Source: DATAEG01 sp963703085 (GTDB taxonomy: Bacteria; Actinomycetota; Actinomycetes; Mycobacteriales; Jatrophihabitantaceae). From it: a stretch of 64,000 nt of DNA. Positions 1 to 9,459 of this stretch are shown here, piece by piece. Every line of letters starts with the position of its first letter. Position 1 is the first letter of the stretch. A model generated the notes under the pieces. It made no database searches. It saw only the letters and a program-made list of their open reading frames with translations, and was not told where the DNA came from. Location of the stretch: assembly GCA_963703085.1 (NCBI GenBank), contig OY969789.1, positions 248,001 to 312,000 on the forward strand, in the 5' to 3' direction. The position numbers and the translations under genes were made by a program.

Positions 1-1
1 G

Positions 2-505
2 ATCGACATGTTGTGGGGACGCACAGTCGACCGGCTGCGCGATCGAATCGCCGCTGCCGCGTCGACCCGCGAGAGCCTGGCGATCCTCGAGGACGAGCTG
101 CGATCGCGGCTAGTCCTGTCCGCGGCGCCGGGCCTCGGTCTGGTCAACTACGCGGCCGGGCGCCTGGAGACGTCCTGGGGCGCGGTCTCAGTCGGCACAC
201 TGACCAACGACGCCGGAGTCAGCGCTACCCACCTGGCCACACAGTTCAAGTCCCACCTTGGAGTCACTCCGAAGCGCATGGCGCGGATCTATCGCTTCGC
301 GCGACTGATCCTTTCCGTGGACGCGAAGTATCCAGTCGACTGGACGCTGCTGGCCCAGGCCGCGGGCTACTTCGACCAAGCGCACTTCAGCAAGGAGTTC
401 AAGGAATTCACCGGCCACACCCCCACCGCCTACCTGAAGCTTCGCCGCCGGTTCCCTGTCGACAAGCGCTTCCCGCCAGATAATGGCCCGATGCCTGTCG
501 ATTGA
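2..505 (+). CDS. AraC-family transcriptional regulator, 5' end cut by window edge
   Basis: The reading frame is open from base 2, so the gene probably begins upstream of the window; an ATG at 8 exists but the family is normally near 250-280 residues. The visible part has a central linker followed by two helix-turn-helix units of the AraC/XylS C-terminal DNA-binding domain: first HTH around GVSATHLATQFKSHLG, second around AAGYFDQAHFSKEFKEFTG, the latter matching the strongly conserved FxDQxHFxREFxxxxG signature. The N-terminal ligand-binding half lies mostly outside. It likely controls genes nearby, possibly the reductase that starts 60 bases downstream, but no operator was recognised. Confidence 0.88.
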   Translation: MDMLWGRTVDRLRDRIAAAASTRESLAILEDELRSRLVLSAAPGLGLVNYAAGRLETSWGAVSVGTLTNDAGVSATHLATQFKSHLGVTPKRMARIYRFARLILSVDAKYPVDWTLLAQAAGYFDQAHFSKEFKEFTGHTPTAYLKLRRRFPVDKRFPPDNGPMPVD

Positions 506-565
506 ATTTTTACAAGACAAGGGCAGCAGGGCGCGACACGATCACCACATGAACAAGGAGAACCC

Positions 566-1177
566 GTGGGCACGGTGATCATGCACAACGTCGTGTCGGT
601 CGATGGCTTTATCGCCGACAGCAACGACGACGTGGGACCACTGCACGAGTGGTACTTCAGTGGGGACACCCCCATCACCCCATCTGACGGGATGGGCTAC
701 GACCATTCTGGAGCGGGATCTGCATTCAAAGTCGCACCCGCCTCGGCGCAGTACGTCCGCTCGATGTGGGAGTCCATCGGCACCATCGTGATGGGCCGTC
801 ACCTGTTCGACCTCGTAAACGGCTGGGAGGGGCGGCCGCCGGCTGGCGAGCACGTCGTCGTGGTGTCCCACCGACCCAAGCCCGAAGACTGGCACCCAGA
901 GGCTTCCTACCATTTCGTCGACGACCCAGCCGCCGCTATCGCCAAAGCGCAGGAGCTGGCGGGCGAGCGAACCGTCGCCGTGAGTGCCGGGGACGTCGGC
1001 AGCCAGATCCTCGCGGCCGGGCTCGTGGACGAGGTGGCGATGGACGTAGTGCCCGTCATCTTCGGCTCCGGCAAGCGCTACTTCGGCCGCATCGAGACCC
1101 AGCACCTACTCGAGGATCCCCACGTAATTATCCAAAGTGAGCGTGTCCTGCACCTGCGGTTCAAAGTCCGCCGATGA
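566..1177 (+). CDS. Dihydrofolate reductase-like (RibD C-terminal domain) protein
   Basis: 203 residues with the RibD C-terminal/DHFR-like fold: an N-terminal strand MHNVVSVDGFIAD, the conserved GTIVMGRHLFDL stretch near residue 72, and a C-terminal LVDEVAMDVVPVIFGSGKRYF block typical of the family. These proteins bind NADPH and reduce small substrates; the physiological substrate is unknown for this subfamily and I infer none. GTG start at 566 is preceded by AAGGAG at 555-560. Its stop overlaps the next gene's ATG (ATGA at 1174-1177), so the two are translationally coupled. Cytoplasmic, no signal peptide. Confidence 0.88.
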   Translation: MGTVIMHNVVSVDGFIADSNDDVGPLHEWYFSGDTPITPSDGMGYDHSGAGSAFKVAPASAQYVRSMWESIGTIVMGRHLFDLVNGWEGRPPAGEHVVVVSHRPKPEDWHPEASYHFVDDPAAAIAKAQELAGERTVAVSAGDVGSQILAAGLVDEVAMDVVPVIFGSGKRYFGRIETQHLLEDPHVIIQSERVLHLRFKVRR

Positions 1178-1635
1178 ACGACCGCTCGACGATCGACCGA
1201 CTGCTCGCTGCCAACCTCTACCTCGTGCTCGGCACGGCAGACGAGGACGGACACCCGTGGGTAAGCCCGGTCTTCTTCGCGCAACTAGGCCCGGACCGCC
1301 TCTGCTGGGTGTCCTCGCCGGACGCCCGGCACTCCCGCAATATTGCCCACCGAAACACGATCGCCATCACGGTTTTCGACTCCACCGTCGCCGTCGGGCG
1401 AGCCGAAGCAGCGTACTTCGACGCCAACGCGGCAGCAGCGACCCCGGACGAAGTGGACGCGGCGCTGCAATCGCTCAACGCGCGCCTACCCTCCGACAAG
1501 GCGCTCAACCCCGACGACCTGCAACCACACGGGCCGCTCGTCGTGTACCGGGCCGACCTGCAGCACCGCTACATCCTCATCCGAGGCGGCGACCCAGAGC
1601 ACGGTAACGCCGTCGACACGACGGTTGAGGTGTGA
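1174..1635 (+). CDS. Pyridoxamine 5'-phosphate oxidase-like flavin protein
   Basis: 153 residues of the PNPOx-like split-barrel family. The N-terminal part LYLVLGTADEDGHPWVSPVFFA is the usual first strands, followed by CWVSSPDARHSRNI (cofactor-contacting segment) and a C-terminal PLVVYRADLQHRYIL strand pair. Members bind FMN, F420 or heme; which one applies cannot be told from sequence alone. It overlaps the upstream RibD-like reductase by 4 bases, suggesting a two-gene redox unit. No membrane or export signals. Confidence 0.82.
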   Translation: MNDRSTIDRLLAANLYLVLGTADEDGHPWVSPVFFAQLGPDRLCWVSSPDARHSRNIAHRNTIAITVFDSTVAVGRAEAAYFDANAAAATPDEVDAALQSLNARLPSDKALNPDDLQPHGPLVVYRADLQHRYILIRGGDPEHGNAVDTTVEV

Positions 1636-1722
1636 CCTCCTCGATCTCGGGGATGTTGTCCCTGCGGCTTCGGCGCGCAGATCGCACTGCAGGTACGCCG
1701 CCCGCGCAGGCTAAATTGGATC

Positions 1723-2121
1723 ATGCCCTTAAGCGACTTCGATCTACGAGCGTCAATCGCCGTGTCCGATATTCATCGGGCGATCGCGTTCTATGAGGGC
1801 GAGCTAGGCCTACGGGCTTTGCAGTCCGGGCCGAGCGCCAAGATCGCCGATGGCAGCCGCGTCTACGGGTCCGGCGGCCGCGCGGCGCTGAACGTGTACC
1901 AATCCGCGACCGCTGGGCAGTCATCAGCGACGCTGGCGACGTGGTACGTCGACGACATCGACCGGGTCGTCGACGAGCTCGCTGCCGCCGGCGTCGAGTT
2001 CACCCGCTATCCGGAGTTTGAACACGACGTCAAAGGCATCACGCCGAGAGCCGGCGGTGGCCGCATCGCGTGGTTCCAAGACCCGGATGGCAACACCTTC
2101 TCCATCGAGGCCGACACCTGA
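1723..2121 (+). CDS. VOC-family (glyoxalase/bleomycin-resistance fold) protein
   Basis: 132 residues forming one vicinal-oxygen-chelate module: N-terminal SIAVSDIHRAIAFYEGELGL, the central ATWYVDDIDRVVDELAAAGVEF repeat, and a C-terminal RIAWFQDPDGNTFSIE ending characteristic of the family. VOC proteins bind a divalent metal and act as dioxygenases, isomerases or drug-binding proteins; the substrate here is unknown. ATG at 1723 is the only good start; a weak purine stretch precedes it. Separated from the previous gene by 87 bases. Confidence 0.85.
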   Translation: MPLSDFDLRASIAVSDIHRAIAFYEGELGLRALQSGPSAKIADGSRVYGSGGRAALNVYQSATAGQSSATLATWYVDDIDRVVDELAAAGVEFTRYPEFEHDVKGITPRAGGGRIAWFQDPDGNTFSIEADT

Positions 2122-2283
2122 GTGCTGGGCTGGCGTCGTCTGGTCGTCAATCTGGACCACGGGCTCGGCGGCATCCGGTCGAAGGATCAGCACCTTCGGT
2201 GTGCGCCCCGAGCCGTCGATAGGCGCGTGCCATGGCCACGACCGATCGGGCTGCGCAGCACACGGCCTCGCCGTGACAAAGTC

Positions 2284-2305
2284 TGGACTTGCTAGTCCAT
2301 TTTTT
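2284..2305. promoter_or_regulatory. Perfect inverted repeat with T-run: candidate TetR operator or terminator
   Basis: TGGACT (2284-2289), a 4-base spacer, and AGTCCA (2294-2299) form a perfect palindrome directly followed by six T (2300-2305). It sits 50 bases before the SDR start and 160 bases after the VOC stop. The SDR is followed by a TetR regulator, and short palindromes of this size are typical TetR operators. The T-run equally fits a small Rho-independent terminator for the VOC gene. The sequence alone cannot decide. Confidence 0.5.
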
Positions 2306-2354
2306 GCGACTTAGCGTGAGCGCATTGGGACCGCGTTGAACGAGGAGTGGCTTT

Positions 2355-3116
2355 GTGAATGATCGTCTTCAAGGCAAGATCGCTCTGGTCACCGGGTCGA
2401 CCAGCAACATCGGGCGCGCCATTGCGAGCCGGTTCGCGGCCGAGGGAGCGAACGTCGTCGTCACCGGGCGGGACGCTGTTCGAGGCCGTACGGTCGTCGA
2501 GGCCATCGGGGCTGGCGGCGGGGAGGCGCAATTCCTCGCCCACGTGCTGGACGGGTCCGTCGAAAGTTCTCAGGAACTCGCTGCGTCCGCCGCCGCGGTC
2601 TACGGACCGATCGAGATCCTCGTCAACAACGCCGGGATCTACCCACCCGGCGGCACCCTGGCCATCGACGGCGACACCTTCGACCGCATCTGGCAAGTGA
2701 ACGTCAAGGCGCCCTACTTCCTTACCGCGGCCCTCGTGCCGGCCATGATCGAGGCAGGTCATGGCGTGGTGATCAATCTCGGGTCATGGGGTGCGCGACT
2801 CGGTCTTCCCGGCGGTACCGCCTACGGCTCGACCAAGGGAGCGGTGGAGACCCTGACCCGTTCTTGGGCCGCGGAGTTCGGCGCCCACGGTGTCCGGGTG
2901 AACGCCATCTCGCCCGGAGTCACCTTCGACGACGCACACCCGGTGGCAGAGTTGGCCGGCCCCATGATGGACACTTCGCCGCTGGGCCGGCTCGTCACAC
3001 CGGACGCGGTCGCGCGCGCCGCGGTGTTCCTGGCCAGTGATGACGCGACTGACATCCACGGCAGTGTCCTGGACGTGGACGGCGGCCGGGCCTCCGTCCT
3101 GTTCGCGGCTCGCTAG
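2355..3116 (+). CDS. SDR-family NAD(P)-dependent oxidoreductase
   Basis: 253 residues, the usual length of classical short-chain dehydrogenases. The Rossmann glycine motif TGSTSNIG lies at residues 13-20 (the first glycine-rich loop is degenerate, TGxxxxIG), NNAG follows near 90, and the catalytic Ser144, Tyr157 and Lys161 (YGSTK) are present; the C-terminal DVDGG cap is also typical. GTG start with GAGGAG at 2342-2347. A TetR regulator begins 26 bases after the stop, so this is probably a TetR-controlled reductase responding to a small molecule. Substrate unknown. Confidence 0.92.
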   Translation: MNDRLQGKIALVTGSTSNIGRAIASRFAAEGANVVVTGRDAVRGRTVVEAIGAGGGEAQFLAHVLDGSVESSQELAASAAAVYGPIEILVNNAGIYPPGGTLAIDGDTFDRIWQVNVKAPYFLTAALVPAMIEAGHGVVINLGSWGARLGLPGGTAYGSTKGAVETLTRSWAAEFGAHGVRVNAISPGVTFDDAHPVAELAGPMMDTSPLGRLVTPDAVARAAVFLASDDATDIHGSVLDVDGGRASVLFAAR

Positions 3117-3142
3117 AGCGACCGCTGACGAGAAGAGTCCTC

Positions 3143-3757
3143 ATGACCGGTTTGACCGCGAAGGGCGCCGCTACGCGGCAGCGCATCATCGACGGCGCCG
3201 CCGAGGTGATTCGTGAGTCCGGCGTTGAGGCCGCAACGTTGGACCAGATCCGCCTGCACACCGCGACCAGCAAGAGCCAGCTATTCCACTACTTCCCCGA
3301 GGGGCGTCCGCAGCTGTTACTCGCCGTCGCCGCGTACGAGGCTGACCGAGTCCTGTCCGACCAACAACCGTATCTGTCCGCTTTGACCTCCTGGGAGGCG
3401 TGGCAGAAATGGCGCTCGGCGGTCATCCGGCGATACCGCCGGCAAGGCCGCACCTGCCCGATCGCCGTGCTGATGAGCGAGCTCGGACGCGCCGACCCTG
3501 CCTCCCAGGAGATCACCCGAAGTCTTCTGATGCGATGGCGCACCGAACTGGCAGCCGGAGTCCGCGCCATGCAGACTGGCGCAACCACGGGACCGCTCCC
3601 CGATCCCGACCGATACGCCGGAGCCCTGATCGCCGCCATCCAGGGCGGCGTCGCGATACTCCTGGCCACCGGCAGCAGCACCGACCTCGAGTCCGCACTC
3701 GACCTCCTACTCGAACCGCTCCGTCCCGAGCACCACGGCGGCATCGACATCGAGTAG
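3143..3757 (+). CDS. TetR/AcrR-family transcriptional regulator
   Basis: 204 residues. The N-terminal helix-turn-helix spans roughly residues 8-52 (TRQRIIDGAAEVIRESGV, then LDQIRLHTATSKSQLFHYF), with the conserved LFHYF end of the recognition region. The C-terminal half is a helical ligand-binding and dimerisation domain resembling TetR_C_16-type proteins (CPIAVLMSELG). It is downstream of and probably cotranscribed with the SDR gene, whose upstream palindrome at 2284-2299 is a plausible operator; this link is inference. Confidence 0.92.
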   Translation: MTGLTAKGAATRQRIIDGAAEVIRESGVEAATLDQIRLHTATSKSQLFHYFPEGRPQLLLAVAAYEADRVLSDQQPYLSALTSWEAWQKWRSAVIRRYRRQGRTCPIAVLMSELGRADPASQEITRSLLMRWRTELAAGVRAMQTGATTGPLPDPDRYAGALIAAIQGGVAILLATGSSTDLESALDLLLEPLRPEHHGGIDIE

Positions 3758-4026
3758 CGCCATACCGGCCTGAAGATTCCGCGCGGACGTCGACGCAGCC
3801 GCCAAGCCGTCACATCATTGCTGCGAAGCAAACTCACCGAGCCGTCGCTACGCGCGTTCAGCTGACGGAATTTGGGGCGTGTCGCGGTGGGCGACACCCG
3901 TCGTTCTGCGTGACGGCCTCACCGCGCCGTCCGAGCGCTAGACATGTATGGCGCCGAACGACGGATCTGCCGACTGGCGGACAGTCGGCCGCGCCTATCT
4001 GCCCACGCGATGGTTTAGGTTGCGGT

Positions 4027-4671
4027 ATGGCGATTCGGGAGCGCGTCCTCGTGGGCTTGTCGAGTCAACTGGGTCAACCTACGGGCCTCGTCGGGCGCGT
4101 TATCGGACGACTGCTCAACCGTGGCAACCGGGCCGTCATTCTCGCCGCGGTCGACGCCGCCGAGCCTTCGAAAGGCTGCACCGCCGCCGAGATCGGCTTT
4201 GGTGGCGGTGCGGGACTCGCCCTGCTTCTCGACCGGGTCGGACCGACCGGCGTCGTGCACGGGATCGAAATTTCCCAGACGATGCTCGCCGGGGCGCGAC
4301 ATCGCTTCGAGAAGCCGGTCAAGAAGAAGAGCTTGCAGCTGCACGAGGCCACCATGCAGCAACTGCCGCTACCGGACGCCTCCGTTGATGCCGTGGTGTC
4401 CACGAACACGATCTACTTCGTGGACGACCTGGGCGCCGCCCTGTCGGAGCTGGCTCGAGTGCTGCGCGCACGTGGTCGGCTTGCGCTCGGCGTCGGCGAT
4501 CCAGCAGCCATGGCCAAGATGCCATTCACCAAACACGGGTTCGCGCTTCGCCCTATCAGCGAAGTCGTCGAGTCCCTTCGTCTGGCCGGATTCACTCTCA
4601 TCGAGGACCGACGCGTTGGGGATGGCCCGGAGGCGTTCCACGTCCTCTCCTGCGAACGGGCTTCTACCTAG
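4027..4671 (+). CDS. Class I SAM-dependent methyltransferase
   Basis: 214 residues from the ATG at 4027. The reading frame is open far upstream, but the upstream part has no conserved content. The SAM-binding motif I is AEIGFGGGAGLALLL near residue 55, followed by acidic motif II (HGIEIS) and the LPLPDASVDAVVSTNTIYFVDD block, ending with a LARVLRARGRLALGVGDP strand. This is the Methyltransf_11 type; substrate unknown. It follows a 269-base region without a recognisable gene. Confidence 0.88.
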   Translation: MAIRERVLVGLSSQLGQPTGLVGRVIGRLLNRGNRAVILAAVDAAEPSKGCTAAEIGFGGGAGLALLLDRVGPTGVVHGIEISQTMLAGARHRFEKPVKKKSLQLHEATMQQLPLPDASVDAVVSTNTIYFVDDLGAALSELARVLRARGRLALGVGDPAAMAKMPFTKHGFALRPISEVVESLRLAGFTLIEDRRVGDGPEAFHVLSCERAST

Positions 4672-4711
4672 GGCATCCGCCATCCATCCGAGCGTCCTCG
4701 CGAAGCGCGCT

Positions 4712-5568
4712 TAGCCGTCGATCTGTGCTCGCCGAGGGGACCACGATCCGGATACGAGCCGCGCAGATGAGACGTTCAGCGTGACGTTCGAGCATGCGTG
4801 ACGATCGCGTCAGTCAGGCCCAGATCACTGGTTCCGGCGTTCGCGAGTAGGCCAATCTGTCGGATATGGCTCGGCATCATCGCGAAGCACGCGCAATGCG
4901 GACCATGCAGCTGACCGCGGCATCGAGTATGTCGTCGACGGCGAAGCCGCCGGCGGTGCCGAGATCTGCGGGTAGGTCGATGCCGGCGGCAGCCAACGCG
5001 GCGCGTCGCTCATGCATCCCTGTCCAGCTCTTCTTTGCGTGCGGCATGGGGGATGCCAAACAGGTGCTCGAAACGAGAGCTCGGGATGGACCTCCACAAC
5101 GCGGATTGTGGGGCCGGTCGCTAACCAATCATCGACATCGAAGATCCGGTTCCTGAGTCCGTGCGCTTGTTTCGATAGCCCGGTGCCTCCGGTGAGGTTG
5201 CGGTTGATCGCATTCGCTCGAGCGAAATCCGGTTCTTGAAGGGCCGACCGCGTCGGGGTCAGGAACAGTGAAGATCGACGTTCGCCGAGGACCTTCCTGA
5301 CGGCCAGATCGGCCGGACGGGCCGCGGACTCAGGTAATCCGATGGGAATGTCGATAGCCAAAACATCTAGGCTTCCGAGGCGGTCGCTCGCGAGCGTGAC
5401 GAGCGCTTCGGCGAGTGGGCGATCCCAGCCTTCAGCTCAGCGCCAAAGAAGTGTCCGTCGTCGTCGAGAACGACTGCGATCCAACGGCCCGCGCACGCAT
5501 CTACCCCAGCCACCGCCATCCTGGCAGCATGCCAGGTCCCGGCGGGTCACCCGATAGCCGTCGATCTG
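4712..5568. repeat. 14-bp direct repeats flanking the DUF429 pseudogene
   Basis: TAGCCGTCGATCTG occurs at 4712-4725 and again at 5555-5568, on either side of the broken DUF429 gene. It could be a duplication left by an insertion or excision event, or coincidence; no inverted termini or transposase are visible. Confidence 0.35.
4825..5519 (-). pseudogene. DUF429 (RNase H-like predicted nuclease) gene with multiple frameshifts
   Basis: Read on the minus strand from an ATG at 5519, the protein begins GVDACAGRWIAVVLDDDGHF, typical of the DUF429 N-terminus (acidic residue in GVD). It then passes to a second frame giving LAIDIPIGLPE and VVEVHPELSF, both hallmark DUF429 motifs. A third frame continues KKSWTGMHERRAAL and AVDDILDAA before the final frame LRVLRDDAEPYP. 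At least three frameshifts, near 5440, 5060 and 4905, interrupt it. Conserved motifs remain, so loss is recent or the sequence contains errors. DUF429 proteins are predicted nucleases of unknown role. Confidence 0.75.
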
Positions 5569-5711
5569 GGCGGTCGGGACTGACGGTCTGACCTGCATAT
5601 ATAGATCACCCGGCGTTGTCGAAGATCTGATGAGTTGGCCGGCCGAACGGACCTGCGCCGAGACGAATACAGGGGATCAACAACCCAATGACGCGGGGCC
5701 CGAGTCCGCAG

Positions 5712-8700
5712 TCAAACGGCGCGTTCCACGTTCATAGCGACCTGGCCGCCAACACTGAATCCCGGCGAGAACGATATCTTGATGCCCTCACGAATATCAA
5801 CATCTCCAAACCGACTGCCGGCCAGGAAGAAGTCCGACAGACCGGGGGTTGCAATGAAGGCGAAGCCAGGGCCAACTTTCAAACAGACCCAATCAGCCTC
5901 TGCTCCCCGGCTTCTACGACGGCGGGCGATAGCCAATACGATTCTGTTGCTCAACTGCCCACCGCAGTTTCGCGGCCGAACGCCACACTTCCTCAGCACG
6001 GGTCGCATCCCTGTTCATGACAAGCATTCCGCCATAGGTCGCGACGAACACGGCGTCATCGGACCCCGGAGAGCGGCTAGACCAAGAACCGAGATGCCAA
6101 CCGAGTAGTCCTTTGAGAGCTCCACCTTGGTCACAGCTAACGCGCGAGCGAGTCGGGGATCATCCGGATTCCGCTCAAGGCTCCGTGACAGCACGGCGTC
6201 AGCCGCCTGTAGGTCACCGGATCGTCGGAGTGCCATACCGAGCAGATAGGCGGCGATTACGCCGTCAGGAGCTGAGGTTCGTTGCCTTGCGCAACTCATC
6301 GATGCCTCGGGTAGGTCACCCAGGAACTCCTCGATCCTGGACGACACGATATACATGCCCTCCTTCTGCCGGACCTTGGCCAGTCCCTCCCGAACTGTTT
6401 CTTCACTGCGTCGGACGTAGTCAATGGACTCTGCGGCATCATGCGGCGCGATGCGCTTCGCCCAATCGAGGTAGAGGTCGGCGAGGCCCTGCGTCGAGTA
6501 CTCATCACGGTCATTCAGATTGAGCGCTGAGCGAAACGCTGATTCGCTTTGCGCCACCCTGGCCCGACCGATATCGACGGATGTGCGCTGATCGACTGCA
6601 AGGTCGCGCAGGATCGTGCCTTTAGCGCGCCACAAGACCCGGCCTCGGGGCGCTAGCGCGAGCGCGGCGTCGATCTGTGCCAGCGCCTGCTCGTATGCAC
6701 GCTCTCGGCGAAGCATTCGCGCGTAGTGCTGACGCACATAAGCGTTGGTTGGATCCTTTCGACAAGCCGACTCGAAGAAATCCATCTTACTTTCAATAGA
6801 CTGGAGAGTATCGACCACATCATCTGAATGCGTAAAAGCTTCAATGCCTTCGCGTCTAAAGCATAGGAGATATTCAGCTTATCGATAGCGTTTAACATGC
6901 CGCGTTGCCGCGTGACCAGCTCTACAGACCGTCTCCAAACTATGTCCGCAATGATCTGATGCCGCGCGCGAAACGCGCCCCCACCCGAGGGACCGTTCAG
7001 ATCCACTGGCAGTACCAAGCCTTCGGTTCCGACCATCCTTGGCCCGTATAAGTCAGCCACATTGCACCCCAGCACCTCAGCGAGCAAACTATCTCGAATC
7101 AAGGCCCGCGACCGGGAGAAGCCGCAGACGATCGCATATGCTCGGCGGCCGAGTCGTCGCCGATTGAGCGATACTCGCTATCTACGATGGCGTCGAATGC
7201 TGCGCCTTCTGTCAGTTCGCGCATGGTCACCAGTAACTCTTGCTGGTGACGCACTTTGATGTTGGAAAACCGAAGCTCAAGGCGTGAGACCGGCCATCGC
7301 ACCCAGCGCATTGCGTTGAGTCAACATTGCAAGCAGCGAATCAATCTCGTTGTCGGAGAGCGGTTCGAGCGCAAACTCCCGCGCCATAATGCGCAAGCGA
7401 GCCTGCCTCCACTCGTTCAGACGGTCACCAAGGAGGAGGTACGCGTCTAGTCCAGCCTCCTTCAACTGATGAGAGGAGGTCTGAAGAGCAGGTCCGTAGT
7501 CAGACGCATCGTCGACCACGAAGATAACGGATCCGCCGAGATTCCGCGCCGCGAATTCCACGTCGGAGGACTCCAGCGGCCGACCCGGCTTATGAAACAG
7601 AACGTGCGCGGCGCGGTTCTTCGCGGCCCACGATGCGACTGCCATGAGCAGCGTAGTCATTCCGTACCCAGCTGGCCCAGCGCGAGTCTCATACGCAGAC
7701 CCGGGCGCTCCTCGGTTGCGAGACGAAAGGATGTCCTCAACTAGCGGGTGCTCTAAGTCGCGCTGGAAGTTCACACCCGTGCCGACCAAGCTCCAGCTCG
7801 GTGGATGCCCTTTGAGGAACTCTAAAAAGTTCGGCTCTGCCCCGAAGTCGGCCTGATTCACATAAGTCCATCGGTCTAAAAGCCTGAGCAAAGGCGCTTT
7901 ATGTGCTTCGAAGACGCCATGTAAATCCGAAGGCACCGTCGCCTTCAGGTCGTCAATGTCGTAAGATCGACCCGAAGTTCGCCAATGGACGTCAGCACGG
8001 CATTGCGAAACTGGCTCAGGTTTCCGTCAAGTGTGCGGAGCCCGGTCGCTTCCAAAATCTCCCTGTCCATGGCAGGGGTTGTTGGAGCAATCCTAAAGAG
8101 TGCCGACTGGACGCGGCCCCCGACAAATTGAGCGTTGACTTCCGCGGTGATCATCCGCCAGTTCGGATCGTTGTGGGAGTAGCCGATGTAAAGGATTGGC
8201 GATGTGGCGTAGTCAAATTTGTAACACTCAAATAGCATCGAACGCTTCTCGCGAAACGTTGCATAATCGTGCTCGGTTATAAGCACTGCTCCCGCACCGC
8301 CGTCAGTCTGCAAGCTCCCGTGCAGGTGAATGATCGGCAGATCCAGCCGGGCGTCAATAGATTTGCCTCAGAATTAGTGGCAATTACAACGGGCCTTTGA
8401 GTCGGGTCGGGATTTTTCGCGTGGGCGGCCTCAATGAGGTTGTCATAGCTAGTCGTAAAAATTCGCAGCCCAAGTCAATGAACAAAGCCACTCCAGGTCA
8501 TCATTTGGAACTGCACCGTCCAGTACTGACTTCAAGGCGGCAATGAGGTCTTTTCGTCCCCTACGCAGTTCGACGAGCTGCGATACTTTCGCAAGGTCGG
8601 GCGAATCGCCGCCGAGGTCGATGGCGAATCGCGACGCCAGGTCCACCGCTAGTGCAGCTCCGTCGGGCACCGGGGATCCGTCAGCCAACGTCGCGCTATA

Positions 8701-8778
8701 CCCAATGCCGGCGCCGATGAAGAGCACACACTTGCCCGACTCAAGAGCTGTGATGAGCCCAAGCGGTAGTCCAGTCAC
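5712..8778 (-). pseudogene. SIR2 - STAND NTPase - TPR defence-type protein, broken by about eight frameshifts
   Basis: Reading 3.07 kb on the minus strand through all frames gives one coherent protein of about 1,020 residues. It starts at GTG 8778 with a SIR2-like domain: FIGAGIG (GAG NAD-binding loop), FTTSYDNLIEAA near 8420 and PIIHLHGSL near 8335, then an IGYSHNDPNW stretch near 8185. Next is a P-loop NTPase with Walker A GPAGYGMTT (about 7655-7680) and Walker B VIFVVDDA (about 7507-7533), then an alpha-helical segment, then TPR-like repeats (6070-6810) and a tail to 5712. Frame changes occur near 8449, 8345, 7970, 7290, 7140, 6835, 6070 and 5920. Architecture matches SIR2-STAND anti-phage NADases (Avs5-like); the C-terminal TPRs would sense the trigger. 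No in-frame stops other than those caused by frameshifts. Confidence 0.75.
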
Positions 8779-8837
8779 GGTCCGAGTCCTCCATCGACGG
8801 TCCGCTAGAAGCTAACGCAGCGAGACCGAAAGACAAT

Positions 8838-8864
8838 GAGGCCCGCCGTTGGACGGCGGGCCTC
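8838..8864. terminator. Strong perfect hairpin, bidirectional terminator candidate
   Basis: GAGGCCCGCCG (8838-8848), loop TTGGA, CGGCGGGCCTC (8854-8864): 11 paired bases with no mismatch. No T-run follows on either strand, which is common in high-GC actinobacteria. It lies 60 bases upstream of the SIR2-STAND start, so it would insulate that gene from transcription entering from the right. Confidence 0.6.
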
Positions 8865-9459
8865 GGAAATCTTAGGAAGTGCAGATGGTCAGCTTGCTAG
8901 GTACTCATACGCCTCATCTGGCCTCTCGTACACCCTGGCAGGTGGTCATTAAGAGGGTAGAGTGCTGACGCGGCATGGGCAACCACCTACACTACGGCAG
9001 ATTGGCGTCGACGTCACACGCCACGCTAGAACTGTTCGTTCGATGATGGTCTGCGCCCGCCGCCCCGTCGGCCGTCAGCGGTCCGGCACTGGGATCGATT
9101 CCGGGTCATCGGCTATAGCGCAGAGGGTAAGCCATGCCGCGTCGATCTGTCGGTAGACCGAGTAAGAGCCAACAGGACTCCCTCCAAAGGGGACGTTCTC
9201 CTCAACAACTGGCGTTTTGATGGGTCTACACGAAGGCCAGCCCAATCGCTGACGGCCTACGGGCATCGCTGGTTCCAGCGCCCGGCGCTGCGCCACATTC
9301 GCAGAGCAGTTCCGCCAGCTATGGCAAGCATAGTCGGCGGTTACGTGCTGATCGAGCGGATCCCCCTGGCGCGGGTTCTGGCCTGGACGCTTCCACCCAT
9401 CTGCCGGAGCGACGACGCTCCGAGGACGCCGGCCTCCGGCCTGAGTCTCGGAGGTCGCC
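8865..9459. other. 595-base stretch without a supportable gene
   Basis: Between the hairpin at 8838-8864 and the integrase start no ORF shows a recognisable domain. A minus-strand frame ending at 9075 has a protein-like C-terminus (IDAAWLTLCAIADDPES) but no credible start, so it may be another remnant gene end. A T-loop-like string near 9092-9105 does not extend into a tRNA cloverleaf. Composition is slightly less GC-rich than the flanks. Confidence 0.5.

Noticed and set aside
9085..9125. tRNA gene or att-tRNA near the integrase
   Set aside because: A T-loop-like string exists but acceptor, D and anticodon arms cannot be formed.
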